From: Catonella massiliensis
GTDB lineage: Bacteria; Bacillota; Clostridia; Lachnospirales; Lachnospiraceae
Assembly (NCBI RefSeq): GCF_016651435.1
Contig: NZ_JAEPRJ010000001.1
Span: forward strand, 1,922,001 to 1,986,000
DNA length: 64,000 nt
Direction of reading: 5' to 3'
The translations under genes and the position numbers were made by a program. The notes below the pieces were generated by a model. That model saw only the letters and a list, made by a program, of their open reading frames with translations, did not search any database and was not told the DNA's origin. Shown here in pieces: positions 17,819 through 27,188 of the stretch (its first letter is position 1; each line of letters begins with the position of its first letter).

Positions 17819-18628
17819 GTGGAAAATTCACTAAGGGGAGTATATAAAAGAGTTGATTCAAAAGGAAATGAACGTTTTGTTGCTTCTTTTACGTATAAAA
17901 ATAAGCATATAAGCCTAGGCAGCTTTGACAGTGAAAAGGGCGCAAATTCCGCTTATAACGAGGCTATAGCACTAACTTCTACTAAAAACCGCAAGACCAT
18001 AGAGGACTATGACGAATCCGCTACCCTTGATTTTGAAAAATGGGTGACTATAATCAACTTTCGTGATAACGGTCTATATGTGAAAAATCCTATATACTTA
18101 AGAAAAAGATACTTTGAATACTACCTCTCTACCAGTGATATAATGAAGTTCTCAGCAGACGAACTCTTCTACTATTCCAATCACAAGATACTTAGAAGAG
18201 GAAGGCATTTCTTTGTAGCAGACTACGGTATGCAGGTAAATATACTAAGCCGCTATGGCATAAGAAACTTTGCGGTTGCAGGCAGGGATTATGTATTTGT
18301 AAATGGGGATGATTTGGACTTTAGGTATGAAAATATAAAGATAATAAACAGATATACCGGCGTCAGGATGGAAAAGCAATATCCGAAGCCGGTATACGTG
18401 GTAAAGATAAATATAAGAGGCGCTGTAATAGTCGGAAGATATGATGATGAGGTAAAGGCAGCCATAGCTTATAACAAGGCTGTAGACCACCTTGCGGATA
18501 AGGGCTTTACTAAAAACTATGAGCAAAACTACATAGACGACTTAAACACAGCACAATATGAAAGCATATACGATAAAACAGAGTTTTCAAAGAATTTTAT
18601 GAAACATATTTCTTCGCTCTCCCTCTAA
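17819..18628 (+). CDS. AP2-like DNA-binding protein with a degenerate HNH-type core
   Basis: This 269-aa protein is the only clear plus-strand gene. Residues 6-50 (RGVYKRVDSKGNERFVASFT, then ISLGSFDSEKGANSAYNEA) fit the AP2 fold known from HNH homing endonucleases and integrase arms. A second copy lies near 190-235 (VYVVKINIRGAVIVGRYDDE, AAIAYNKAVD). Between them, GRDYVFVNGDDLDFRYENIK echoes the end of an HNH motif (DxLDNRxENL), but the HNH histidines are missing. The start is GTG after AAAGGAGG. The 3' end overlaps the convergent ABC permease gene by 32 bp. It may be a domesticated homing-endonuclease relative acting as a DNA binder. Confidence 0.72.
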   Translation: MENSLRGVYKRVDSKGNERFVASFTYKNKHISLGSFDSEKGANSAYNEAIALTSTKNRKTIEDYDESATLDFEKWVTIINFRDNGLYVKNPIYLRKRYFEYYLSTSDIMKFSADELFYYSNHKILRRGRHFFVADYGMQVNILSRYGIRNFAVAGRDYVFVNGDDLDFRYENIKIINRYTGVRMEKQYPKPVYVVKINIRGAVIVGRYDDEVKAAIAYNKAVDHLADKGFTKNYEQNYIDDLNTAQYESIYDKTEFSKNFMKHISSLSL

Positions 18629-19469
18629 AAGGATTTAAAAAATGGGTGGCAAGAAGTACATTTATCACAGTAACAACAAACTGAACAGAAATGCTTAGCA
18701 TAAGCCAGTTATTCATAACGAAAGAAGTATTGTTCTCAAATTTGATGTAACTGCCTACAATCTCAGGCAAACCTATCTGGGCATCAAGCAATGAAAAGAG
18801 CGTGATGACAGGATTAAGAAGTAATACAGGGCTTAGGCTGTTATTGCTTGAAGGCACTATTGCATTACTCATTAGGGCTACCGAGATTGTACCCAGGGCA
18901 ATGAACATTATCCATATATAGGTTACGGCCATAGCAGTGCTTGTTTTTCTAAATATCACAGACATAAGTACACCAAAGCTCCCTATGTATAGGGAAGTAA
19001 GCAATATAAGCAGCATATACATCATAAGGTCTGTAAGTCCTGCTCCGCCCATAGTAAATATAAGAGCAAGGACAGGCAGGCTTGATATCACATAAATCAG
19101 CAATTTACTGACTACAGATATCAGCTTACCCATTATTATCCTGTAATGTCCAAGGTTTGTGGCAAGCAGCAAATCAAGGGTTCCATGGTCTCTCTCCCCT
19201 GAGATAGCACCTCCGGTTATGGCAGGGACTACAAATATAACCAGCGCGAATTCCAGCCCAAATAAGACTGAATAGAATGTAATAAAGTCTTGTTTAATCG
19301 TGTATGTACTGTAAATAGGATATCCGTAAGCCGAGATTGCTACAAGAGTAAACAGCCCTATGCAAGCCACTATAAAGCAATAAAGCCCCACCGTTATTGG
19401 AAACTTTATATTTCTAACAGACTGTTTTAGCTCCTTTGTATATACAGCATTTGTTCTATATCTTCCCAT
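18597..19469 (-). CDS. ABC-2 type transporter permease
   Basis: A 290-aa integral membrane protein with about six hydrophobic segments, including FPITVGLYCFIVACIGLFTL, FALVIFVVPAITGGAISGE and LLIYVISSLPVLALIFTM. The GAISGERDHGTLDLLLATNL phrase is typical of ABC-2 permeases of the ABC-type export family (compare NatB and GldF). It starts 2 bp after the ATPase stop and is the last gene of the two-component/ABC operon. The substrate is unknown. Its 3' end overlaps the plus-strand AP2-like gene tail to tail. Confidence 0.88.
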   Translation of the reverse strand: MGRYRTNAVYTKELKQSVRNIKFPITVGLYCFIVACIGLFTLVAISAYGYPIYSTYTIKQDFITFYSVLFGLEFALVIFVVPAITGGAISGERDHGTLDLLLATNLGHYRIIMGKLISVVSKLLIYVISSLPVLALIFTMGGAGLTDLMMYMLLILLTSLYIGSFGVLMSVIFRKTSTAMAVTYIWIMFIALGTISVALMSNAIVPSSNNSLSPVLLLNPVITLFSLLDAQIGLPEIVGSYIKFENNTSFVMNNWLMLSISVQFVVTVINVLLATHFLNPFRGRAKKYVS

Positions 19470-19471
19470 AA

Positions 19472-20389
19472 CTACTCCATTATCTTGATAAATACAGATT
19501 CAAGGTCGTGTCCTCTCCTGCAAAAAGAAGTTATCATAACACCAGCTTCCACAAGTCTCTTAAGAAGATATCCCTCATCCTCATCAGAACCGCCATAGCT
19601 TATGTAAAACTCATTATCTTCTGTTATTGTGAGGTTAAGCACTTCTTCATCTTCTTTAAGAACTTCAGCTGCAATGTCAGCATTTTTTATAACCTTCATT
19701 ATGATTGGATTTTCTATGTGCATTTTTGTTTCAATGCTTTCTATGCTTCCACTCATAACAATTTTGCCTTTTTCTATAACTGCAAGTCCGGTAACAAGCT
19801 CCGATATTTCGTGTAAAATATGAGAGCTTATGATGATGGTCTTACCTTCTTCATTGAGCCTTCTTAGTATGTCCCTTGTCTCTATTCTTCCCTTTGGGTC
19901 CATGCCCGATGTAGGCTCATCAAGAACTAAAATGTCAGGATTGTGAACCAGGGCACGGGCAAGCCCCAGTCTCTGCTTCTGCCCCCTTGATAAGTCGTCG
20001 ACAAAGAAGTCAGGCTTATCTCCTAGCCCAAGCTCATCCAAAAGCCTAAGGCATCTTTTCTCTACTTCTCTCCCGGTCAAGTCATAGGCTGCCGCAAAAA
20101 ACTCCATATATTCTGTGACTCTTAGGTTATCGTACACGCCAAAGTAATCAGGTACATAGCCTATTTTGCTTTTAATTTGCTTGATATTCTTTACACTATC
20201 CAGTCCGTTTATTATTACCTTCCCGGAATCAGCAGGGATAAGACCTGATATTATCCTCATGGTAGTAGTTTTGCCTGCGCCGTTTGCCCCTACGAAGCCG
20301 TATATCTCACTATCTCCGATTCTCAGTGAAATCCCATCCAGTGCCTTGGTCTTCCCAAAGCTTTTGACTAAATTATCTATCTCTATCAT
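19472..20389 (-). CDS. ABC transporter ATP-binding protein
   Basis: This 305-aa ATPase has Walker A GANGAGKTTTMRI near residue 34, a Q-loop region IGYVPDYFGVYDNL, the signature LSRGQKQRLGLARAL near 135, Walker B ILVLDEPTSGMDP near 157 and a switch His in IIISSHILHEIS. The C-terminal extension is typical of the ABC-2 exporter class. Its ATG overlaps the stop of the 716-aa gene by one base, and the permease follows after 2 bp, so these three products probably form one complex. Confidence 0.92.
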   Translation of the reverse strand: MIEIDNLVKSFGKTKALDGISLRIGDSEIYGFVGANGAGKTTTMRIISGLIPADSGKVIINGLDSVKNIKQIKSKIGYVPDYFGVYDNLRVTEYMEFFAAAYDLTGREVEKRCLRLLDELGLGDKPDFFVDDLSRGQKQRLGLARALVHNPDILVLDEPTSGMDPKGRIETRDILRRLNEEGKTIIISSHILHEISELVTGLAVIEKGKIVMSGSIESIETKMHIENPIIMKVIKNADIAAEVLKEDEEVLNLTITEDNEFYISYGGSDEDEGYLLKRLVEAGVMITSFCRRGHDLESVFIKIME

Positions 20390-22539
20390 TATTCATACTC
20401 CATTGATATCTTTGGTATATTCGGTATGGTAAATGAAGATATCTCATCATAGGCAGTTTGGTCTATCTCATAACGCAGAGTCAGCTTGCCATCCTTTACA
20501 TAGGCATCACCCATATAACATTCCTGATCATTACCTTTGTTAAAGCCTGATTTCCCACCGGTATTTACATATTCCTTAATTCTGTTTATATAATCCTCAT
20601 CAGGCTCAAAAACCACATCATATCTGTCTGTCAGCTTGTTGAGGGCATATACCCTGCAAGGGTTTACCTCTTCCTTGTATCTGGCAAATAGCCTGAGGTC
20701 CCTCACCTTTTTTTTGATATCCACATCATAGGTAATATCAACAGAGTTTCTATTTACCAGTGCATCATTTGAAAAACTGTAGCTCTTATCGTACATGTAC
20801 ATAGGAAGTTTACCTATAGAATTCACGAAGTTATCATACTCTACACCTGTGTCTACTGTTTTTTCTGCCGGAAGCACTACCAGTGTGTAGCCTTTAGCAG
20901 TGTTCACATCAGAAGAGAACTCCCCGCTAAGACGGTTATTTGCAAGAGCAACAAAGGCAGGATTACTATGTCCAAGTATGGAGACTTTATCAAGTACAGA
21001 AGTCATGAGTGCTTGAAGCTTGGGGTTTTCTCCCTCATAAGCAAAGTCAAATATCCTGTTTAGATATACTGAGTCCTGAAGACCTCCAGTCAGATCATTA
21101 AGATAAACACTTTCTTTTTCTGCTGAAAAGCTCTTGGTCTCATTCTTTGGCACATCACCCAAATATATGATTTCGTCATCATATACAGCAAATACCTTAC
21201 TTAAGTCAGTGCCAAGAGTATTGGTAAATTCTCCCTTTAATACAGTGTTGTCCCTATAGAACTTCCCTGCGCTTTTTGTAACTATGTTAGGTGTTCCCCT
21301 CGCCCTTAAGTACAAGGTATCAAAGGCAGCGGACTCTAGCACATTAATATCAGTTCCAGCATGCTTATTTTCTATGTTATAGACTGTTCTGCTTACTGTT
21401 TTTTCTGCTGGCTCAGTAAAGCTTCCATACAGGCTGTCCACCTTATATTCATTGTTAACCTCAAGCGTATATGGCGTGTTGGATGAGTTTGTTACTGAGA
21501 ACGAAACATTTTCATTATCTTTGTCTTCTCTTAGGTCAAGCACAGATACATAGTTCATGTAGATACCGTCTATACGGCTGTCTGTGCTCGCCATATAGAT
21601 GATAACAGTAAAAATAACTGCCCATACCGGTACAAATATCCAGTATTGTACTCTCTTTTTTCTACGTGCCAATATTAGATATGTCACAGGGCTAACAACT
21701 ATTATATATATGACTATAATTGCTATATACTTGCCTGACTTTATATTCAGGTTGTCAAGAACAGGCACAAGAACTCTCTCAACTCTCCATACCCAGTCAT
21801 TTTGATTTTCCCTTGCCAAATACAGCCTTTTAATATTAAACTCAGACATCTCACTCTCGTTTATACTCACACCGCCCTGTCTGTCTCTTTCTTTTAGAAT
21901 ATCCACCGTATCCGCCTTAAAGACATGTTCATAATCATCCGGCCTTATCACAAGGTCAAAGGAACTAAGTGCCCGGTAATCTCCTGTAACATCATCTTCT
22001 TTAAGATATATTCTTTTAACTCTAAAATTCTCGCTGCCGGGTAGGACTGCGTCAGCATCCATTGAAAGAAAACTCGCAACAACTATCTCCGACGCCCCAT
22101 CAGCATCTTTCACATCAATATCATCTTCATAGCTCTCAAGTTCTTTTCCGGTGCTATCCATAAATGATACTCTAAAGCTCGGGTCAGAGTTGTTGATAAA
22201 AGGATAGAAATAAACCTCCGCATTCTCTCCTTTTTTTATGCTAATCTCCTCACTATAAGAAGATGGATTGTCCCCAATAGCATAATATTTTAGATATACA
22301 CTTCCATTAAAGTCTTCTTTGGCTTTTTTTATACTTACTTTAACTCTTACCGTAGAGGATACGCGGATATAGCCGGCTACACCGTACTCTATATCAATGT
22401 CTCCAATCGAAGAGACTCCTCTCGTCTCTGCACTCTTTTCTACAGATAACCCTCTTACCTTACCCTCTGCCTTTGCTGATGTCATTAAAATAATTGAAAG
22501 AAATAATACGGATAAGACATAAAACAATCCTTTTTTCAC
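20389..22539 (-). CDS. Large membrane-anchored exported protein of the ABC operon
   Basis: This 716-aa protein has an N-terminal signal peptide (GLFYVLSVLFLSIILMTSAKA). A beta-rich exported region of about 240 residues follows. Two adjacent membrane segments lie near residues 268-318 (YIAIIVIYIIVVSPVTYLIL and YWIFVPVWAVIFTVIIYMAS, joined by RRKKR), and then a second large domain of about 390 residues. I do not recognise a named family. Its place between a histidine kinase and an ABC ATPase/permease pair suggests an accessory subunit, comparable in position to the extracytoplasmic partners of ABC-2 systems. Confidence 0.75.
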   Translation of the reverse strand: MKKGLFYVLSVLFLSIILMTSAKAEGKVRGLSVEKSAETRGVSSIGDIDIEYGVAGYIRVSSTVRVKVSIKKAKEDFNGSVYLKYYAIGDNPSSYSEEISIKKGENAEVYFYPFINNSDPSFRVSFMDSTGKELESYEDDIDVKDADGASEIVVASFLSMDADAVLPGSENFRVKRIYLKEDDVTGDYRALSSFDLVIRPDDYEHVFKADTVDILKERDRQGGVSINESEMSEFNIKRLYLARENQNDWVWRVERVLVPVLDNLNIKSGKYIAIIVIYIIVVSPVTYLILARRKKRVQYWIFVPVWAVIFTVIIYMASTDSRIDGIYMNYVSVLDLREDKDNENVSFSVTNSSNTPYTLEVNNEYKVDSLYGSFTEPAEKTVSRTVYNIENKHAGTDINVLESAAFDTLYLRARGTPNIVTKSAGKFYRDNTVLKGEFTNTLGTDLSKVFAVYDDEIIYLGDVPKNETKSFSAEKESVYLNDLTGGLQDSVYLNRIFDFAYEGENPKLQALMTSVLDKVSILGHSNPAFVALANNRLSGEFSSDVNTAKGYTLVVLPAEKTVDTGVEYDNFVNSIGKLPMYMYDKSYSFSNDALVNRNSVDITYDVDIKKKVRDLRLFARYKEEVNPCRVYALNKLTDRYDVVFEPDEDYINRIKEYVNTGGKSGFNKGNDQECYMGDAYVKDGKLTLRYEIDQTAYDEISSFTIPNIPKISMEYE

Positions 22540-22551
22540 GCCGTTATTCTC

Positions 22552-23835
22552 CTATTTTGCAGGCAATACTATTTCAAATACAGTTCCGGAGAGGTCACTT
22601 TTTACATTGACACAGCCTCCGTGAAGCTTAACTATATTCTGCGTGATAGCAAGCCCTAGCCCTGCCCCTCCGGTTTGCAGGGACCTCGAATCCTCAACCC
22701 TATAAAATTTATCAAAAATATGGTCTATATCCTTTTCAGGAATCAGCCTTCCATAGTTGATTATTCTAATGTGTAAATCGCTGTTTTCATTTTCTCTGTA
22801 CAAGTCAATGATAATCTTCTTACCGTCTTTACCATATTTTATGCCGTTGGTAAGCAGGTTCGCTATTGCCCTTGCCATAAGCTCTCCATCTGCTTCTATC
22901 TTAATGACCTCAGCAGAGGTCTTAAATTCAAGAGCGAGTCCCGCTTCCTGAAGACTTGGATAACATTCATCCGCAAGCTGCTCCATTAGCTTTACCACAT
23001 CTATTTCAGTAAGATGAAGCCTAAGCTCTGTTGAATCTGTCTTTGTAAATGAAAATAGCTCTTCTATCAGCCCCTGAAGCCTGATTGCCTTCTCATAAGC
23101 AATTTTTACATATTCTTCATTCTTTATCTGAAGCTCCTCATTACTCCTGCTCGCGTGAGCCTTTGCCATAACCAGCTGGAGATAGCCGATTACAGAGGTC
23201 AGTGGAGTACGCAGGTCATGAGCTATACAGGTAATAAACTCCTTTCTGCTCTTCTCCTCGTCCCTCTCCTTTGCAAGAATACGGTTTATCTCTCCTGTTG
23301 TTCTATTAAGGTTACGTGCCATATTGGATAGCTCATCTTCATTTCTTACCTCGAATTCAATGTCGAAGTTTCCTTCCGAAAATTCTTCTATCCCCCTGTC
23401 TATCTGTTCAAAATAGTCTACTATCTTCTTTGTAAAAAAGACAAAATATATAGAAAAAAAGAAGATGAAGCAGACTATCATTTCAATGACAATAAAGCCC
23501 GCAAATCTACGGCTTTCAGAGAGTTTAATCCTTACATCCTCCTGGTAACGGCTGAGAATATTATCGTCAGTACGGCCGTTTATAGTCTTGATATTTTCAT
23601 TTACTCTTATATCCTTCTCTACATTGTCCATTTGAGAGGCATCACCCTGTACGGATGCAGTTGTACCCGCACTTTGTACCGGGCTGTTTAGGTTTTGTGA
23701 ATCTCTCTTTATAAAATCTCTCAGCATAAATAATCCAAAAGTAATAAGCAGGGTCGTTATCAAAGAGAGTATCAGACTTATTATTACATAGGTTACTATT
23801 TCTATTCTGACACTGCGAAACAATTTATTTTTCAA
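22552..23835 (-). CDS. Sensor histidine kinase
   Basis: This 427-aa kinase has a first membrane segment (VTYVIISLILSLITTLLITF), an extracytoplasmic loop of about 75 residues, a second segment (IVIEMIVCFIFFFSIYFVFF), a HAMP region and an H-box CIAHDLRTPLTSVIGYL with the phospho-accepting His near 205. The ATP-binding domain has N-box ANLLTNGIKYGKDGK and G-box GGAGLGLAITQNIVKLHGG. It overlaps the response regulator gene by 11 bp. It probably controls the ABC genes that follow, possibly in response to envelope stress or a peptide. Confidence 0.93.
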   Translation of the reverse strand: MKNKLFRSVRIEIVTYVIISLILSLITTLLITFGLFMLRDFIKRDSQNLNSPVQSAGTTASVQGDASQMDNVEKDIRVNENIKTINGRTDDNILSRYQEDVRIKLSESRRFAGFIVIEMIVCFIFFFSIYFVFFTKKIVDYFEQIDRGIEEFSEGNFDIEFEVRNEDELSNMARNLNRTTGEINRILAKERDEEKSRKEFITCIAHDLRTPLTSVIGYLQLVMAKAHASRSNEELQIKNEEYVKIAYEKAIRLQGLIEELFSFTKTDSTELRLHLTEIDVVKLMEQLADECYPSLQEAGLALEFKTSAEVIKIEADGELMARAIANLLTNGIKYGKDGKKIIIDLYRENENSDLHIRIINYGRLIPEKDIDHIFDKFYRVEDSRSLQTGGAGLGLAITQNIVKLHGGCVNVKSDLSGTVFEIVLPAK

Positions 23836-24538
23836 TCTTGTATCCTACTCCCCATACTGTCTTGATTATTTTAGCATTTCTTGCGTCCATCTCTATCTTT
23901 TCTCTTAGTCTTCTGATGTGAACCATAACTGTGTTGTTGCCTTCAAATGCCTTCTCATTCCATACCCTTGTAAATATATCATCAGTAGAGAATACCCTTC
24001 CCGGATTACTTGCAAGAAGGCAGAGTATGTCGTACTCAATAGGAGTAAGTTTTGCCTCTTTATCGTATGTCCTTACTTCTCTTGTGCTTTTATTGATATA
24101 AAGCGGTCCAACTTCGATGATTTCATCATCTGCGGCACCGCCACCCTTTTTCTCTGCGTTAAACTCTGTAAATCTTCTAAGGTTTGCCTTAACTCTGGCC
24201 GTGAGTTCAAGCGGATTAAACGGCTTGGTCACATAGTCGTCTGCACCATTGCCGAGTCCCACTATCTTGTCTAGGTCTGTAGACTTGGCTGAGAGCATAA
24301 TGATAGGGATATTGTTGGTTTCACGAATCTTCTTGACCATAGAAAGACCGTCCATACCGGGCATCATGATGTCTAATATGGCAAGTGAAATATCTTCGTC
24401 CGCCTTAAGCATAGCAAGTCCTGTAACAGCATCATTTGCCTTTCTAACTACATAGCCTTCACTTACAAGGTGAATCTCCACCAAATCAGCTATTTCTTTA
24501 TCATCATCTACTACCAGAATCTTTGCTTTAGTATCCAT
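23825..24538 (-). CDS. OmpR/PhoB-family response regulator
   Basis: A 237-aa regulator. The receiver domain has KILVVDDDKEIADLVEIHL, the phospho-acceptor Asp near 52 in LAILDIMMPGMDG, a Thr/Ser switch in IIMLSAKST and a Lys in YVTKPFNPLEL. The C-terminal winged helix is seen in LTPIEYDILCLLASNPGRVF and NTVMVHIRRLREKIE. It is the first gene of the five-gene operon down to the permease. A TATACT element sits about 70 bp upstream, but a good -35 is not visible. Confidence 0.95.
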   Translation of the reverse strand: MDTKAKILVVDDDKEIADLVEIHLVSEGYVVRKANDAVTGLAMLKADEDISLAILDIMMPGMDGLSMVKKIRETNNIPIIMLSAKSTDLDKIVGLGNGADDYVTKPFNPLELTARVKANLRRFTEFNAEKKGGGAADDEIIEVGPLYINKSTREVRTYDKEAKLTPIEYDILCLLASNPGRVFSTDDIFTRVWNEKAFEGNNTVMVHIRRLREKIEMDARNAKIIKTVWGVGYKIEK

Positions 24539-24913
24539 ATATCTACTCCTGTGTTTGTTAAATTCATTGATTATCCGGATTAGTTTTAAACATGAAAAAA
24601 TTCCGACCTATACTAGAGTATATCATCTTTCTATCATATATGTATTAAATAATTCTTACAATTTCTTTGACCTTAATATTTTAAGCCAAAAAAAATAAGG
24701 ACAGCTAACGCTATCCTTATAAAAAAGAGAGGAGTGGTTGGTAAACAGGGAGTCACCAACCTGCAAATGAAAAAAGTAAATCTATACAAATTGGGGAATC
24801 TAGCAAATTTGTATTCAGCTTGGAACTTATCTGCTGTTCCTTAACTGATGTCTAGAGTATACCGTACAAATATGAAGCCTGTTTGTAATTAATTTTAACA
24901 AATTGTGAACATT
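24539..24913. other. Intergenic region, 375 bp, with a terminator and structured trailer but no gene
   Basis: No credible frame is present. The part nearest 24539 should hold the promoter of the response regulator operon. A strong terminator lies at 24697-24718. Between it and the stop of the small membrane protein gene, two hairpins can form in the trailer: GTTGGT with ACCAAC (about 24738-24761) and ATACAAATT with AATTTGTAT (about 24784-24813). The reason for so structured a 3' UTR is unclear. Confidence 0.6.
24697..24718 (-). terminator. Rho-independent terminator, usable on both strands
   Basis: AAGGACAGC and GCTATCCTT pair around TAAC (one G-U type mismatch). On the minus strand the stem is followed by a run of eight T after ATT, and on the plus strand by TATAAAAAA. 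It ends the transcript carrying the small membrane protein gene at 24914-25297. Confidence 0.85.
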
Positions 24914-25297
24914 CTATACCATTCCAATGAACAAGCCATAAGCATAAAGTCCAAGATAGATTAAAAGTGCCAGGAAGTTGATTCCTACAGCTATTTTGGG
25001 TATGGTTTCTGCTATATATTCATCATTCATGGTTTTTAGTGAGATAATAAAGCAGGTAAGCGAAATCACAAATCCAATCACACCTATGGTTCCCACATAG
25101 ATATCAGCTGCTCCTCTGGCAAGAGTTGATATGACAACCGCTGCAATCAGCATAATCAGACAGATTATCCCTAGCACAAGGCAGATAACTCCGTCTGTAG
25201 AGACTATTTTAGAGGAAAAACTAAGCCCTCCTTTTCCACCATGGTCTGATTTAGCCTTTGCTCTCCATCTTCTTTTCTTAAATAATTTCTTTGGCAT
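24914..25297 (-). CDS. Small membrane protein, DUF6142-like
   Basis: A 127-aa protein with a basic N-terminus (MPKKLFKKRRWRAKAKSDHG) and three hydrophobic segments: VICLVLGIICLIMLIAAVVI, TIGVIGFVISLTCFIISL and IAVGINFLALLIYLGLYAYG. It resembles the DUF6142 family common in Lachnospiraceae, whose function is unknown. The ATG at 25297 follows AAAGGATG at good spacing. A longer frame from 25324 would overlap the preceding gene. It starts 4 bp past the stop of the EpsC-like gene. Confidence 0.72.
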   Translation of the reverse strand: MPKKLFKKRRWRAKAKSDHGGKGGLSFSSKIVSTDGVICLVLGIICLIMLIAAVVISTLARGAADIYVGTIGVIGFVISLTCFIISLKTMNDEYIAETIPKIAVGINFLALLIYLGLYAYGLFIGMV

Positions 25298-25301
25298 CTT
25301 T

Positions 25302-27188
25302 TCATCCTTTATATGTAGGTACAATTTTCCTTATTTCTTCTCTTATTCTTTCGCCTGAGGGCTCACTAAAGGCAAGCTTTATAATCTCTTCAAGCTCTGC
25401 CTTAAACTTCTCTTCATCCATATCGATTGCCCGCCCTATGTGAATGAGCTTGTTATCTGTATCCCTAAGCCCCTCTTCCTCCATAAGAAGCTCCTCGTAT
25501 AGCTTCTCTCCAGGTCTTAGTCCCGTGAATTCTATCTTAATGTCCTTATCAGGCACAAAGCCTGAGAGCCTGATTATATTCTTTGCAAGGTCAAGAATCT
25601 TCACAGGCTCGCCCATTTCAAGGATAAATATCTCTCCACCCCTAGCATAGGCTCCTGCCTGAAGTACAAGAGAAACTGCTTCAGGTATAGTCATAAAGTA
25701 TCTTATAATGTCAGGGTGGGTAACTGTAACTGGTCCTCCTGCTTCAATCTGCTTCTTAAAGAGAGGAATCACGCTCCCGTTGCTTCCAAGCACATTACCA
25801 AACCTTACTGCCACAAACTCTGTCTTTGAATGGTGGCCAAAGGTCTGTATTATCATTTCACAGATTCTCTTGCTTGCCCCCATTACGTTGGTTGGATTTA
25901 CCGCCTTGTCAGTAGATATGAGCACAAATCTGTCCACACCGTACTTATCGGCAGTTTTTACAGTATTGTATGTGCCTAAAACATTGTTTTTGATAGCCTC
26001 ATTCGGGCTATTTTCCATAAGTGGCACATGCTTATGTGCAGCCGCATGGTAGACAAGATTTGGCCTGTATTTTGCAAAAATGGAATCAAGCCTGTCCAAG
26101 TTACGCACAGAGGCTATTAGCACAACCAGGTCAAGCTCAGGGAAGTTATGTCTAAGCTCCAGCTCTATGTCGTAGGCATTATTCTCATATATATCTACTA
26201 TAATGAGCTGTTTTGGCTTATGCCCCGCTATCTGCCTGCAAAGCTCGCTTCCTATGGAGCCGCCTCCGCCTGTCACAAGTACCGTCTTGTCTTTCACATA
26301 GCCCATAACTAGGTCAAGCTCAACACTTACAGGTTCTCTTCCAAGCAAATCCTCTACGCTCACATCTCGAAGCAGAGTCGCTGATACGTGGCCCTCCATA
26401 ATCTCAGTTACGCTCGGAGTGATTTTTAGCTTGCAGCCCGTGTCGGTACAAAGACCTATAAGCTCGCTAAGCTCCTTTCTGCTTGCAGATGGTATGGCTA
26501 TAATTATCTCGTTTATCTTGTACTTTTGGACATTTTCAGGGATGGAGTATCTGTCTCCGACCACCTTGATTCCGTTTATATAGCTTCCCACCTTGTTCTT
26601 ATCATCATCTATGATACAGCAAAGCTCCTTCATCACGCTGGCACTTGAGAGTACATCTCTTATAACCATATGTCCTGTCTCTCCTGCACCAACAAGCATT
26701 ACCCTCGAGGTCTGCACATTTCCTGTAGCTGCCCTGCTGGTTATCTGCATCCTCACCGTTCTGTAGAGAAAACGAATTCCCGCAGTCAGAAGTAAAAGTA
26801 TGAAGAAGTATAGGAAATGGTAGGTTCTTGGGAGAAAGAAGGCCTCATCCTTTTGTCCTTTTATCAAAGCTATAACCACTTCTGCTGCCGTAGCCTCAAT
26901 AACAGCAATAATGATTCTCTGCATTTCTACAACGCCGGCATAAGCCCAAAGGCTTGTGTAGAGGTGATTCAGAGTGAAAATGAGAACTGTTGCAATCATA
27001 TTTAAAAGGAGTACACTCTGCATATTCTCGGTAAAATATACCGGTATCTTGCTAAAGCTAAGGTCAAATCTTAAAAGCAAAGCAAGGACTCCCGCAACCC
27101 ATACGACCACAAGGTCGTATAGGATGATTAGAGTCCTCTTTATAAACTGCTGGTTTTTAGCGTAAAAGTTAACTATTTTTTCCCTCAT
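25302..27188 (-). CDS. Membrane-anchored UDP-sugar 4,6-dehydratase/epimerase, CapD/EpsC family
   Basis: Family members convert UDP-GlcNAc to a 4-keto-6-deoxy sugar for surface polysaccharides. The 628-aa protein has four N-terminal membrane segments (such as TLIILYDLVVVWVAGVLALL), a first Rossmann fold (VMLVGAGETGHMVIRDVL), then the catalytic SDR domain: VLVTGGGGSIGSELCRQI, the NAD-binding Asp in VDIYENNAYD, and STDKAVNPTNVMGASKRICE, where Met replaces the usual SDR Tyr as is normal in this family. The ATG at 27188 overlaps the ligase-like gene by 20 bp. An in-frame ATG at 27206 after AAAGGATA is an alternative. The partner genes point to exopolysaccharide or S-layer glycan synthesis. Confidence 0.9.
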   Translation of the reverse strand: MREKIVNFYAKNQQFIKRTLIILYDLVVVWVAGVLALLLRFDLSFSKIPVYFTENMQSVLLLNMIATVLIFTLNHLYTSLWAYAGVVEMQRIIIAVIEATAAEVVIALIKGQKDEAFFLPRTYHFLYFFILLLLTAGIRFLYRTVRMQITSRAATGNVQTSRVMLVGAGETGHMVIRDVLSSASVMKELCCIIDDDKNKVGSYINGIKVVGDRYSIPENVQKYKINEIIIAIPSASRKELSELIGLCTDTGCKLKITPSVTEIMEGHVSATLLRDVSVEDLLGREPVSVELDLVMGYVKDKTVLVTGGGGSIGSELCRQIAGHKPKQLIIVDIYENNAYDIELELRHNFPELDLVVLIASVRNLDRLDSIFAKYRPNLVYHAAAHKHVPLMENSPNEAIKNNVLGTYNTVKTADKYGVDRFVLISTDKAVNPTNVMGASKRICEMIIQTFGHHSKTEFVAVRFGNVLGSNGSVIPLFKKQIEAGGPVTVTHPDIIRYFMTIPEAVSLVLQAGAYARGGEIFILEMGEPVKILDLAKNIIRLSGFVPDKDIKIEFTGLRPGEKLYEELLMEEEGLRDTDNKLIHIGRAIDMDEEKFKAELEEIIKLAFSEPSGERIREEIRKIVPTYKG

